DNA of 48,054 nt from Bacteroidaceae bacterium. GTDB lineage: Bacteria; Bacteroidota; Bacteroidia; Bacteroidales; Barnesiellaceae_A. The position numbers and the translations under genes are program-made. How positions within the stretch are numbered: position 1 is the first letter of the stretch; each line of letters begins with the position of its first letter. The notes beneath the pieces were generated by a model. That model searched no databases. It saw only the letters and a program-made list of their open reading frames with translations, and was not told the DNA's origin. The DNA is taken from the NCBI GenBank assembly GCA_017531985.1, contig JAFXJY010000010.1, forward strand, positions 1 to 48,054, read 5' to 3'. Below are positions 1-8,227 of this stretch, one piece after another.

Positions 1-38
1 CACATTCCGGACATCTTTTTCTTCTTGTTTTTTGCATA

Positions 39-143
39 AAAAAATACCTTTGATGAAACGCGTTTCATCAAAGGTATTATAAATATCTGTAATTTAGTAA
101 ATTACATGTGGTTTTACCAACTACTTTTTACCATTATACCATA
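39..143. repeat. 105-bp dispersed repeat, copy 1, with 36-nt palindrome
   Basis: This copy matches 9099-9203 at 102 of 105 positions in the same orientation. It opens with a perfect 36-nt palindrome at 43-78 (centre GAAACGCGTTTC), then a second dyad GTAATTTA-G-TAAATTAC at 89-105, then three TGGTA-type motifs on the minus strand. Read on the minus strand the palindrome is followed by a run of seven T, so it could end transcription of the gene that stops at 242. No ORF is present. The rest of 1-241 shows nothing recognisable. Confidence 0.85.
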
Positions 144-241
144 GTTTCATGGGTGTGATTTCCACGCGGGTTATTTGAATGTTTGGGAAACCTCTTCTAT
201 GTCATTGATACAGCTTGTTGCCTCAAAACTATATGATGCTA

Positions 242-1843
242 TTACTTGATATTTTCACTCCAATTGTATGAGTTGAACTCAAACGTGCAGGTTACCGTAA
301 TTGTTATATTTCGCCAATCGGGTTGATAGAGTGTCACATTATCAAAGTTCATCATCACACCATCGGTGAAGTCGCCCGAGCAAAGTGTACTGATATAAGT
401 ATCTTTGGCACTAAACTCTTTGCGGGTAGTGGTGTACCAATATTTCTCAATACGAGAGTTGTCGAGATATATAGAATCGCATCGGCCGGCAATACTATGC
501 ATCCGGCAACCAATAATTCTTATATTTTTTAGATTGTCATTACCTACTAAGGGTTGTTCTACTTCATTAAAGTCGCAGTTTATCAACTCTATATTGTCGA
601 GTGTACCCGATATACGCCCCATTGCAGGCACATTTTGTACAGTCAAAGTTTCGGCTACTGTATTTTCCACGCGGCCCTCTTCAGCCATACAATTATCGAG
701 AGTGAGTTGCTTGATAGGTGTACCTATATCGATGGTAACTTGCTCGAAACTTGCTCCACGAAAATCTACTTCGGTAAGATATGCAAGTCGATTATCTATT
801 ATACACTTCCCCGATAGGTTGTTGTCGGGCAGTGATATTTTCACCACACGACCATTGGCATCGGTCTCAATGCCATGCCACTCCGACAGTGGTGCTGTTG
901 TCAGCCAACCCTCTTTGTTGCTCCATTCATCACCATTGGTCGAATAGTAGAAGTCGTATAGGGCAAGTTTGTCGGCTGTATTCATACTACCCGATACAGG
1001 ACGTACGGTCTGTCCTACATATGTAGCTCCGTCCCACGATGTTGCTTCGACGCGACCTTGCTCGAAGCATAAATAGTATGACTCTCCGACCTTCTCGGAT
1101 GTCGATGTCCAGTATGAGCCGTAGTATCCTATACGCTGTTCGCCGGCATAATTAATAAATCCTGCTGCCGGCAAGAATATGCTGTTACCATTAGGACCGG
1201 TTACTTTCATACCCCAATTGCCCGATTCTCCATATTGCTCCCACGACCACTCACAACGTTCGGTGAGTTCTTTGCACTCCCATTGCGTGGGCATACGATA
1301 TTCATTGCCATAGGTCGCTCGGGCTACATCGTATTCGGTGGCCGATATATTCTTACCTATATCAACGCCTTCGTAGGTGTAGTTGATGGTATGATAATAA
1401 TCTTTGGGTTCTAACTCGCCCCAAGCATAGTAGTTGCCATAGTCATCGGGAGTCGTAGCACCTACATTCATTGATGCCCACAGCACTGACAATCCGAGAT
1501 CGACCATCTCAAATTGTGGCGGTTCGGGCACATCGGGAATGGTATCGGCCGGTATATCGGGGATTGTATCACTCGGCACATCCGGTACTGTATCGATAGG
1601 AATATCGGGAATTGTATCACTCGGTTCATCAGGTATTGTGTCACTCGGTATGTCGGGAACTGTATCGGGAGGAGTTACCGGTGGAAGATACGCAGGCTGC
1701 TCAAAGACCATACTGTCTACATCGACTACCGGCACAGTAATCACCGGCTCGCCATTTTTATAAAAAACGAAACTCTTGAAAGTATCGGCTCCTGCCCACA
1801 ATGCAACAAGGGCAACGAGTATAGCAACAATACGACGACTCAT
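242..1843 (-). CDS. Secreted FISUMP-like / leucine-rich surface protein with proline repeat stalk
   Basis: 533 aa, last gene of a three-gene minus-strand operon (20 bp after its neighbour). The start MSRRIVAILVALVALWAGAD is a signal peptide. Residues about 22-48 hold the short motif FVFYKNGEPVITVPVVDVDS, common at the N-terminus of Bacteroidales surface proteins. Residues about 58-110 are six or so 8-residue repeats of the form PDxPSDTI, a likely extended stalk. Residues about 112-285 resemble the Fib_succ_major/FISUMP domain (VDLGLSVLWASMNVGA, YYAWGE, RMPTQWECKEL, SYWTSTS, VRPV). The remainder (DFYYSTNGDEW onwards) is a leucine-rich-repeat-like region. No catalytic residues can be named; a surface or adhesive role is inferred. 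Because the first gene of the operon is split by an IS, expression may depend on read-through from the transposase. Confidence 0.8.
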   Translation of the reverse strand: MSRRIVAILVALVALWAGADTFKSFVFYKNGEPVITVPVVDVDSMVFEQPAYLPPVTPPDTVPDIPSDTIPDEPSDTIPDIPIDTVPDVPSDTIPDIPADTIPDVPEPPQFEMVDLGLSVLWASMNVGATTPDDYGNYYAWGELEPKDYYHTINYTYEGVDIGKNISATEYDVARATYGNEYRMPTQWECKELTERCEWSWEQYGESGNWGMKVTGPNGNSIFLPAAGFINYAGEQRIGYYGSYWTSTSEKVGESYYLCFEQGRVEATSWDGATYVGQTVRPVSGSMNTADKLALYDFYYSTNGDEWSNKEGWLTTAPLSEWHGIETDANGRVVKISLPDNNLSGKCIIDNRLAYLTEVDFRGASFEQVTIDIGTPIKQLTLDNCMAEEGRVENTVAETLTVQNVPAMGRISGTLDNIELINCDFNEVEQPLVGNDNLKNIRIIGCRMHSIAGRCDSIYLDNSRIEKYWYTTTRKEFSAKDTYISTLCSGDFTDGVMMNFDNVTLYQPDWRNITITVTCTFEFNSYNWSENIK

Positions 1844-1863
1844 ATTCTGTATATTTTACGGTT

Positions 1864-2355
1864 CTATCTCTTATATATCTTTATCACTCGTGTGCCGGCT
1901 TGTAGGATGTAATAACCGGCAGGTATGGAGCTGCAATCGACCTCACCGCATCCTGCCGGCAGTGTCTCTTGCATAACAAACTGACCTGTCAGCGTAAACA
2001 GACGCAGAATACACGACGAGTCGAACCCCTGCACATATAACTTATCGCTCTGCTCCGAGAACCACACTGTGGGTTGCTGTGCATCATCGGTGATGGATGG
2101 TGTCGATGAGTAGGTGTTAAACTCTATTTTCAGTGCTGTATCGAGAGGCTCGGTAGCCAAGCACTCACCCTCTTTCGAGATAAGCGAGATAGAGTGCTTC
2201 GAAACTTCCAATCGCCCGATGGTGGCCAATACATACGACTGTTCGGCTGCAGTACTACTCACTATCGTAATACCCGCCTCGGCTCGTGCCGTCGTAGCCG
2301 ACAACAAGCACATACCACATAGAGCCACCAACAATATTATATTATACTTTTTCAT
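1864..2355 (-). CDS. Small secreted protein with type IX-like C-terminal sorting domain
   Basis: 163 aa. MKKYNIILLVALCGMCLLSATTARA is a clear signal peptide. The last 60 residues (LRLFTLTGQFVMQETLP, IPAGYYILQAG, VIKIYKR) follow the pattern of Bacteroidota Por/type IX sorting domains: a strand, a turn with G-Q, a GxYhh motif and a basic end. The middle has no family I recognise. It starts 3 bp after the stop of the IS-disrupted gene and ends 20 bp before the next gene, so the three genes form one transcription unit. The protein is much shorter than usual sorted cargo, which suggests a small exported accessory or a degenerate cargo protein. Export is well supported; function is unknown. Confidence 0.75.
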   Translation of the reverse strand: MKKYNIILLVALCGMCLLSATTARAEAGITIVSSTAAEQSYVLATIGRLEVSKHSISLISKEGECLATEPLDTALKIEFNTYSSTPSITDDAQQPTVWFSEQSDKLYVQGFDSSCILRLFTLTGQFVMQETLPAGCGEVDCSSIPAGYYILQAGTRVIKIYKR

Positions 2356-3170
2356 AGACTAATAGAATAAAACTTTATTAATAAATCCATCAATTACCCA
2401 TATCGTTTCCTCATTGCGAATGAGAGCCGATTTTGCTCGTAGATTATTACCATTATCGTCCCAACTGGGAGTGCTCATAATAGCATAGAAATCGTTATCG
2501 CACATAAACATCTGCTCAACGTTCTCGGTGTCGGTCTCATCTTCGGTAACAAGATTTTGATATAGCACACGTCCATAGTAACTGCCATTCTTCCAGAAGT
2601 GAACGCCCTTGGTTTCAAGACCATAGTAGTCGTCGATACCATCCTCGTCTTCATCTATCAGCCAACCTTCTACCCACATATTATCATTATCGTCGAAGTA
2701 CACTTTTTGTGGCTTATAATGATCGCATACAGACTCACCATCATTAGAAAAGATTGAATAGTAAGTAATATTGTTATCTCTTACACGATTGTATTTTCCC
2801 CCGGCTATATAGTATTTGCCTTTATGAAAAGTAAATGCGTTCCAGAACCCCCAATAGCTAAAATCGGGAGGTGTAATCCACCTACCACCATTTATATCAT
2901 CATATATATAAAACCATTGTATCCAACCATACCAAGAGTTTAATGAGTGATAACCACCATTCCAATCGGCATTCTCTATCGTAGCATAATAAATTATATC
3001 ATCAACGACCTTAAACTCTCTGGGGTAAAAATTACTACAGTAATAAATTAATTCCTCATCATTCTTTTTGTAATAATAGTCTTTTATTATGCTGGTATCG
3101 GAATAAGGGTAAAGTAAACAAAGTGTATATACATTTTCACCATCAAAAATTATATCATCAAGAAAATTTC

Positions 3171-4256
3171 AGCAATAATCAATAAAAAATCAAACTAAAA
3201 ATCCAAACAAAGATTCAATCTTATTCTCTAACTTATCATCGAAGTGAGTCCATCGCCAAGCAAATTCATTCAAGTATTGTGTAATATAGGATTTAGAGAA
3301 GTGTTGATACACACCCCTTATCATTCGTTTGAGGTGTGAAAATACACCTTCAATTCTGTTGGTTGTAAATCCATCCTCAGATTTATATTCACTTTTACCG
3401 TGATTGTTGACACTATGTCTTCCATCGAAGAATTTATAGATGGGTGCTTCATCAGTTACAATATGCTGAGCATTAGGAAGATATTGTTGGAAGATGGACG
3501 GCAAATGACCTCGTAATTGGTGGTTTAATTGCGTTATAATCGCAGAACTTGGTGTATGGTTATTTAGTGGTACTAAAATTAAAGAACGATTGTTATACGA
3601 GGAAATTCCAAGCACTTGTGTTTTGTCGTATGATGCAGATTTCATCATCATAGACTTAATATCTTTCCTGTATTTTATGTTGGTGAGGTGGTCTTGCGGT
3701 TTGGGTGGTATGTCGAATCCAAATTCTTTTGCCTTTTTGAATTTTTGATAGGATGGTTTCTTGCCCCAATCAGCACCTAAATATACTTCATCTAATATTA
3801 CTGTACCATCTAATTTCAAGTCGTGAACTATGGATGTGCGAATTAAATGAAGCATTCGCCAAGCAGTTGGTTGACTAACTGATATTAAACGTGAGAGGTT
3901 ATAAGAGGATATTCCCCTCGATTGTGTACAGAATAGATATATAGCATACAACCATTTGGATAAGGGGAGTTTAGTGGAATGAAATACTGTATTTGAGGTG
4001 TCTGAGAAACGAAAATCACAATCTTTACAGCGATGTGATTGCTTGTCTGTTGCGATTCTTATACTACCACACTGAGGACAATAGATGTGTCCTTTCCATC
4101 TTAATCGGTGGAAGATTTCTTTTGCGTTTTTAGAAATTGATTCTAAATTGATTTGGATGTTCTTTTCCATTTCCTTATCTTTGTTGCTTGTATAAAATTA
4201 AGGAAAATGTTTGGAATATCCAAATATAACTGCTTGATTTTTAATTGATTATTGCT
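3171..4256 (-). mobile_element. IS1595-family insertion sequence (1086 bp)
   Basis: The ends are imperfect inverted repeats starting AGCAATAATCAAT. The left end at 3171 and the right end at 4256 match over about 25 bp. Both sides carry the same 8-bp sequence AAAATTTC (3163-3170 and 4257-4264), a target-site duplication of the length known for IS1595 elements. The single ORF is the transposase at 3190-4170. The intact ends, clean duplication and exactly restored host frame point to a fairly recent insertion that could still be active. Confidence 0.92.
3190..4170 (-). CDS. IS1595-family (ISXO2-like) transposase
   Basis: 326 aa. Residues about 31-55 form a zinc ribbon (CPQCGS...CKDCDFRFS). Residues about 120-300 are the DDE-type catalytic domain: VILDEVYLGA supplies the first Asp, IVTDEAPIYK the second, and the TNRIEGVFSHLKR segment the third acidic/Asn region. 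The length is normal for the family and no frameshift is seen. It cuts and pastes the surrounding 1086-bp element. It lies in the same direction as the host operon, so its transcript could continue into the downstream genes at 2355 and 1843. The start ATG at 4170 overlaps the truncated reading frame of the interrupted gene. Confidence 0.92.
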   Translation of the reverse strand: MEKNIQINLESISKNAKEIFHRLRWKGHIYCPQCGSIRIATDKQSHRCKDCDFRFSDTSNTVFHSTKLPLSKWLYAIYLFCTQSRGISSYNLSRLISVSQPTAWRMLHLIRTSIVHDLKLDGTVILDEVYLGADWGKKPSYQKFKKAKEFGFDIPPKPQDHLTNIKYRKDIKSMMMKSASYDKTQVLGISSYNNRSLILVPLNNHTPSSAIITQLNHQLRGHLPSIFQQYLPNAQHIVTDEAPIYKFFDGRHSVNNHGKSEYKSEDGFTTNRIEGVFSHLKRMIRGVYQHFSKSYITQYLNEFAWRWTHFDDKLENKIESLFGFLV

Positions 4257-4885
4257 AAAATTTCCATAATTGCTCACTGTTTCCTTCCACCATATCTCAC
4301 CATTTTTCCACATACAAAAGTGTGTCAATGACAGTTCAAATTCAATATAAGAATGGCCCAGTATATAAAGATTACCCAAGCCATCGACTGCAGCATTTTT
4401 AAAGAGGTATTCAATACCGGTTTCGGGGTCTATGAGTTCTACCTCCTTGCCATCGACATACAGTACCCGCTCGGTATCGGTTGTAGTGGTGTCATTGATA
4501 TAGCGGTCGAGACATATCAGGCCTTTTGTGCCCGGCAAAACCGGCACGTCTGACTCTACAACAGCTATACTATCGGCATCTATTTCATGCGTGACACACC
4601 CATCTTTATACAGCCACACATTGGGTTCTGTGGCAACAGTAGGTAGTGTAGCTCCCATTATGCACAGAAGGAATAGTATTATCCTTGTCGATTTTCTACA
4701 TTTGTATTTATTCATAGTAATAGAGATTTAGTTCGTTAACATTATGTTTATGGTGGTGGCAATTGAGCCGACTCTCTCGATGTACTGTGTACCGGTAGGA
4801 ATTATGATAGATTATAACACTCCTGTTATAGTATTCTATTCGGTTTTTGACTCTCAGTATCGAATATTTCAGTGCTAAGTTTATG

Positions 4886-4893
4886 CAAATGTA
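4886..4893 (-). promoter_or_regulatory. Candidate Bacteroidota promoter of the 4715-242 operon
   Basis: TACATTTG on the minus strand matches the -7 consensus TAnnTTTG. The -33 element is weak (TTTTAG, about 20 nt upstream). The predicted start would leave a leader of about 165 nt before the ATG at 4715. The rest of the gap 4716-5014 holds only this and the mdh terminator. Confidence 0.4.
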
Positions 4894-4945
4894 GTGATAA
4901 TTAGCTAAAATTACCCCCCCGAATGCTAATTTATGTTAAAGAAAT

Positions 4946-4983
4946 AGAGACTACCCTGCAATTTTACAAGCAAGGTAGCCTCT
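4946..4983 (-). terminator. Terminator of mdh
   Basis: 14-bp stem (4946-4959 with 4970-4983, two G-U pairs) and a 10-nt loop. On the minus strand it is followed by TTTCTTTAA. It begins about 30 bp after the mdh stop codon. Confidence 0.85.
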
Positions 4984-5014
4984 ATATGTTTCGTTTTGTA
5001 GTTAACTCTTAATC

Positions 5015-5950
5015 TTAGAGAACGTCGGCGAGGGCTGCATTTGTGTTTTTAACAGCGGCAGCACTGGCATCGAAGAGGGCTTTTTCCTCGGCGTTGAGGT
5101 CAAGCTCGATGATGCGTTCGATACCGTCTTTACCCAATACTACGGGAACACCTATGCAGAGGTCGCTATGACCATATTCGCCTTCGAGCATTACGCTGCA
5201 AGGGATGATGCGTTTCTCGTTATGGATGATAGCCGAAGCAACCATAGCAGCAGCTGCACCGGGAGCATACCATGCCGATGTGCCGAGTAGCTTGGTCAAT
5301 GTTGCACCACCTACCATTGTGTCGGCTGCAATTTTATCGAGTTCCTCTGCGGGGATAAGACCCGATACGGGCAGACCCTTATATGTAGCGAAACGTTTCA
5401 AAGGTATCATAGTGGTATCGCCGTGACCACCTATTACCATACCTTCTACTTCGTTGGCATTGGCTCCGAGAGCTTGGCTCAGGAAATATTTGAAACGTGA
5501 GCTGTCCAATGCACCGCCCATACCGATGATGCGGTTTTTGGGAAGGTCGGTTACCTTGTGGATGAGGTAAGTCATGGTGTCCATAGGGTTGCTCACGCAC
5601 ACGATGATAGCGTTGGGCGAGTGTTGGAGTACGCTGGTTACAACCGAGCGAACGATACCGGCATTTACACCGATAAGTTCTTCGCGAGTCATACCGGGCT
5701 TGCGAGGAATACCTGATGTGATAATTACAACATCTGAGCCGGCTGTGGCTGCATAGTCGTTGGTTACACCCTTTACTACGGTATTCATGCACAACAGTTG
5801 AGCTGTTTGCATCATATCCATTGCTTTACCTTCCGATACTCCTTCTTTGATATCGAGTAATACTACTTCGTCGGCTATACCTTTGAAAGCCAATACGTTT
5901 GCACATGTTGCACCTACATTACCGGCGCCTACAACGGTTACTTTTGACAT
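5015..5950 (-). CDS. mdh: Malate dehydrogenase, NAD-dependent (LDH-like type)
   Basis: 311 aa, the usual length. It interconverts malate and oxaloacetate with NAD in the cytoplasmic central pathway (reductive TCA branch to fumarate/succinate in Bacteroidales). The NAD-binding loop GAGNVGA is at residues 8-14. Substrate arginines are in GIPRKPGMTRE (R83, R89) and SSRFKYF (R152). Asp149 and the catalytic His176 (GGHGDT) form the relay pair. The arginine-bearing loop IPRKPGM marks it as malate- rather than lactate-specific. It has its own promoter (TACCTTTG at 6013-6020) and a strong terminator, so it is probably transcribed alone. The start ATG at 5950 fits the conserved N-terminus MSKVTVVGAG. 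Confidence 0.97.
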   Translation of the reverse strand: MSKVTVVGAGNVGATCANVLAFKGIADEVVLLDIKEGVSEGKAMDMMQTAQLLCMNTVVKGVTNDYAATAGSDVVIITSGIPRKPGMTREELIGVNAGIVRSVVTSVLQHSPNAIIVCVSNPMDTMTYLIHKVTDLPKNRIIGMGGALDSSRFKYFLSQALGANANEVEGMVIGGHGDTTMIPLKRFATYKGLPVSGLIPAEELDKIAADTMVGGATLTKLLGTSAWYAPGAAAAMVASAIIHNEKRIIPCSVMLEGEYGHSDLCIGVPVVLGKDGIERIIELDLNAEEKALFDASAAAVKNTNAALADVL

Positions 5951-6012
5951 AATTGTAATACTTTTTATATATTGTTTTTTATGTTAATTGCCTTGCTTTG
6001 TTAAGGTTGCTA

Positions 6013-6020
6013 CAAAGGTA
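6013..6020 (-). promoter_or_regulatory. Promoter -7 element of mdh
   Basis: TACCTTTG on the minus strand, 62 bp upstream of the mdh start. No convincing TTTG at -33. Upstream, 6078-6120 contains GGGACTTTTATAG and GGTTCTATCAATTGC, which look like scraps of the MITE termini described elsewhere in this window. Confidence 0.6.
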
Positions 6021-6122
6021 GTATAAATTTGTATTGATGAAAAATTTCCACAATTAAATTTTTGCTAAAAATGTTTTAAGGGGACTTTTATAGGTGGGTT
6101 CTATCAATTGCATTGAGGTGAC

Positions 6123-6734
6123 TTATTCTTCCACTACGCCTTTGCCTTGTCGGATGATTTCGGCTTCACCTTGTGTGCAATCGATGATGGTGCTACCCAT
6201 AGTGTCGCCGTATCCTCCATCAATGATGCAATCGACCTGTGTGCTGTATATCTCGGCTATCAATTCGGGGTCGGTGGTGTATTCGGGTTCGTCATGGTTA
6301 TTGCTGATAGAGGTGCTGAGCAAGGGATTGCCCAATTCCTCGACGATGGCACGAGCTATGTTATTGTCGGGGACTCTAATGCCCACACTCTTGCGTTGCT
6401 TGTATATCTTGGGCAGTCCCGAGCCTGCCGGCAGGATGAAGGTAAAAGCCCCGGGCAGATTTTTACGCATGAGGCGGTGCGTATTATTGTCAATGCGGAC
6501 GAAGCGAGATATGTCACTCAGGTCGTGGCACACTATCGATAGATGGGCTTTGTCGGGGTCGATGCCTTTGATACGACATATGCGTTCAACGGCACGCACA
6601 TTCAGAGCATCGCATCCTATGGCGTATAGTGTGTCGGTAGGGTATATAATAATGTCGCCATTACGCAAGGCTTCCACTATCTGTTGTATGGCACGACGAT
6701 TGGGGTTGTCGGGATATATTTTTACGAGTTGCAT
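6123..6734 (-). CDS. YrdC/Sua5/YciO-family protein (threonylcarbamoyl-AMP synthase-like)
   Basis: 203 aa, one YrdC domain. The family uses threonine, bicarbonate and ATP to make threonylcarbamoyl-AMP for t6A37 in tRNAs decoding ANN codons. Visible motifs are IIYPTDTLYAIGCDA (nucleotide/substrate site), the R-I-K-G segment at about 52-55, SVGIRVPDN and LLSTSISNN. Length and the RIKGIDPDKAHLSIVC segment resemble E. coli YciO (206 aa) more than TsaC, so the in vivo role in t6A synthesis is likely but not certain. It begins 69 bp after the B3/B4 gene with no clear promoter between, so the two are probably co-transcribed; both have a tRNA theme. Confidence 0.85.
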   Translation of the reverse strand: MQLVKIYPDNPNRRAIQQIVEALRNGDIIIYPTDTLYAIGCDALNVRAVERICRIKGIDPDKAHLSIVCHDLSDISRFVRIDNNTHRLMRKNLPGAFTFILPAGSGLPKIYKQRKSVGIRVPDNNIARAIVEELGNPLLSTSISNNHDEPEYTTDPELIAEIYSTQVDCIIDGGYGDTMGSTIIDCTQGEAEIIRQGKGVVEE

Positions 6735-6803
6735 GGGTGATGTGGTTATTATAACTTCTACATATTACTCTGATAGGTAACTCTCTCTGCTGATGGCAGC
6801 TCA

Positions 6804-7460
6804 TTATATAATATAACTCTCCACGTCGGTGGCTTGTGCATACTTGCGTAGCAGGTCGACAGTCCACTCAACACATTCATCGAGGGGCATTTCACTGCCA
6901 TAGGCATTGATGGTGATGAGCAAGTGGGTTGTTTCCATGGTAATCTTGGTGCGTTCCTCGTCGCTGGTAGGAGTCCCCACACCGCCCACATTGTCGCGAT
7001 AGACGGGCATACCCTCTATGTTAAGCAATCCGCGACCTATACCGTGAAACACATCGTCGGCACTACCCACACCCAGTGTCATATCACCTTCGATGCGGTC
7101 AGCATCAAATCCGCCTATCGAGTAGCCTGAACGCATTGAAACAACATTGATAAGGTCGACAAGAGTGTTGATGCGATACAAGTCTAGTCCGCGAATGGCA
7201 CGACGGCACAAAGCCTCGGACGATACACGATAGCGAGCCGGGTCTTTACCAAATGTTTTGTAAGCCTTGCGTGTAGCTGCAATGGCTGCTCGCTTGGAGA
7301 GTGTATCGGTAGTATAAGTGGCTGATATGCGTGCAACCTCGCTCTGTAATTCGTTCCACAACTCATCACCGGTGGGTGTGTTCACAACCGTAGCTTTTAT
7401 GATGCCTGCTTGCAGTTCGGGGCAAGCATCGGATACCGTGGGAGATATACTGACTTTCAT
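6804..7460 (-). CDS. B3/B4 tRNA-binding-domain protein (PheT editing-domain homologue)
   Basis: 218 aa from the start chosen here. The sequence matches stand-alone B3/4 domain proteins (COG3382), related to the editing module of the phenylalanyl-tRNA synthetase beta chain. Typical segments are FGKDPARYRVSSEAL, NTLVDLINVVSMRSGYSIG, GFDADRI, TLGVGSADDVFHGIGRG and RDNVGGVGTPTSDEERT. The reading frame extends to an ATG at 7532, but a good promoter (TTTG-N20-TATCTTCG, 7480-7511) lies inside that extension, so the ATG at 7460 (MKVSISPTVSDACPEL) is the likely start with a leader of about 12 nt. The role may be tRNA mischarging control; this is inferred from the fold only. It leads the pair with the YciO-like gene. 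Confidence 0.85.
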   Translation of the reverse strand: MKVSISPTVSDACPELQAGIIKATVVNTPTGDELWNELQSEVARISATYTTDTLSKRAAIAATRKAYKTFGKDPARYRVSSEALCRRAIRGLDLYRINTLVDLINVVSMRSGYSIGGFDADRIEGDMTLGVGSADDVFHGIGRGLLNIEGMPVYRDNVGGVGTPTSDEERTKITMETTHLLITINAYGSEMPLDECVEWTVDLLRKYAQATDVESYII

Positions 7461-7479
7461 AGTATTACAAATTTTACTG

Positions 7480-7511
7480 CGAAGATAGTGTAAATACTCT
7501 GTTTTGTCAAA
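7480..7511 (-). promoter_or_regulatory. Promoter of the B3/B4 - YciO-like pair
   Basis: -33 TTTG (7508-7511) and -7 TATCTTCG (7480-7487) separated by 20 nt on the minus strand, a near-ideal Bacteroidota promoter. It decides the start of the B3/B4 gene at 7460. Confidence 0.75.
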
Positions 7512-7675
7512 TTCTTGATGCGATAAAATCATATTTCCAATTCTTATTGGCTTGTATAGTTATGTAGTAAGTTCTATTGTTTGTTAATGGTGTTGTTGCA
7601 ACTTTGCATGCCTTTCATTGGGAAATTTGTGCATAATTAATAGAGGAGACTATTATCTTTTTCGTATGTTTTTTG

Positions 7676-7683
7676 TACATTTG
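7676..7683 (+). promoter_or_regulatory. Candidate -7 element for the thioesterase gene
   Basis: TACATTTG 21 bp upstream of the ATG at 7705. The -33 region is not well matched, so the call rests on the -7 box and position. Confidence 0.45.
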
Positions 7684-7704
7684 TGGCTGAATAAGTAAGC
7701 GAAT

Positions 7705-8196
7705 ATGGAAAAGTTGGAAAATCCTTGGCTTGATCTTGTAGATGAAGGATATAACTGTTTTGGTTGTGCTCCTAACAATCCTTGTGGATTGAAAATGGAG
7801 TTCTACGAAGATGGTGATGATATTGTGTGCCTATGGACTCCTGATGATAACTATCAGGGATGGCTCAAAACCCTGCATGGTGGCATACAGGCGACGCTGA
7901 TGGATGAAATCGCTGCATGGGTGGTGGCTCGCAAATTACAAACATCGGGTATGACAACAGCTATGAATGTTAAGTATCGTCATCCCATAGCTACGGGTGC
8001 CGATGAGCAGGTGGAGGTGCGAGCCAATATCAGTGAGATGAAACGAAATTTTGCCTTCATACATGTTGCTATTATATATAAAGGTGAGGTGTGTAGCGAG
8101 GCCGAGTTGACTTTCTTCTGTTTCTCAAAGGAGCGTGCTGCCAAGGAGTTTTTCTTTACTGCATGTCGCACACAAGATGATAAAACCGATAATTGA
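7705..8196 (+). CDS. Hotdog-fold thioesterase, PaaI family
   Basis: 163 aa, single 4HBT hotdog domain. PaaI-type enzymes hydrolyse acyl-CoA thioesters. The active-site region is LHGGIQATLMDEIAAW (His58, Gly59-Gly60, Asp67-Glu68). The N-terminal CFGCAPNNPCGLKM segment is typical of the PaaI subgroup with paired cysteines. VKYRHPIATG is the conserved strand after the helix. The natural substrate cannot be read from the sequence. The WG-repeat gene follows after 31 bp on the same strand, so the two likely share a transcript. Confidence 0.88.
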   Translation: MEKLENPWLDLVDEGYNCFGCAPNNPCGLKMEFYEDGDDIVCLWTPDDNYQGWLKTLHGGIQATLMDEIAAWVVARKLQTSGMTTAMNVKYRHPIATGADEQVEVRANISEMKRNFAFIHVAIIYKGEVCSEAELTFFCFSKERAAKEFFFTACRTQDDKTDN

Positions 8197-8227
8197 TTAC
8201 CGATAACTATAATAGAAAAAAACAACT

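Larger units (their letters stand above)
2359..4715 (-). pseudogene. Exported protein gene split by an IS1595-family insertion
   Basis: The 5' part begins at 4715 (MNKYKCRKSTRIILFLLCIM, signal peptide) and runs to the IS edge at 4256. The 3' part is open without stops from 3168 to 2359. Removing the IS plus one 8-bp duplication (1094 bp) joins the two parts in one frame, giving a 420-aa protein with NYGN-FLDD at the junction. The 5' part has the motif VWLYKDGCVTHEIDADSIAV, like the N-terminus of the operon's last gene. The 3' part is rich in W, Y and D (for example YYGLETKGVHFWKNGSYYG) and may be a beta-propeller-like secreted protein with FWKNG-type blades; this is inference. As it stands the gene makes only a truncated product ending inside the IS at 4143. 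It is the first gene of the operon that includes the genes at 1864 and 242. Confidence 0.85.

Noticed and set aside
1519..1669. CRISPR-like 24-bp repeats
   Set aside because: There are no spacers; the repeat is continuous coding sequence for a Pro/Asp stalk.
3171..4256. The IS1595 transposase as the mobiliser of the MITE family
   Set aside because: Its ends (AGCAATAATCAAT) and 8-bp duplication differ from the MITE ends (GGGATGTTCTATAAATT) and 4-bp duplications.
6078..6120. MITE ends near the mdh promoter
   Set aside because: GGGACTTTTATAG and GGTTCTATCAATTGC resemble termini, but no second end or interior can be found; noted only as scraps.
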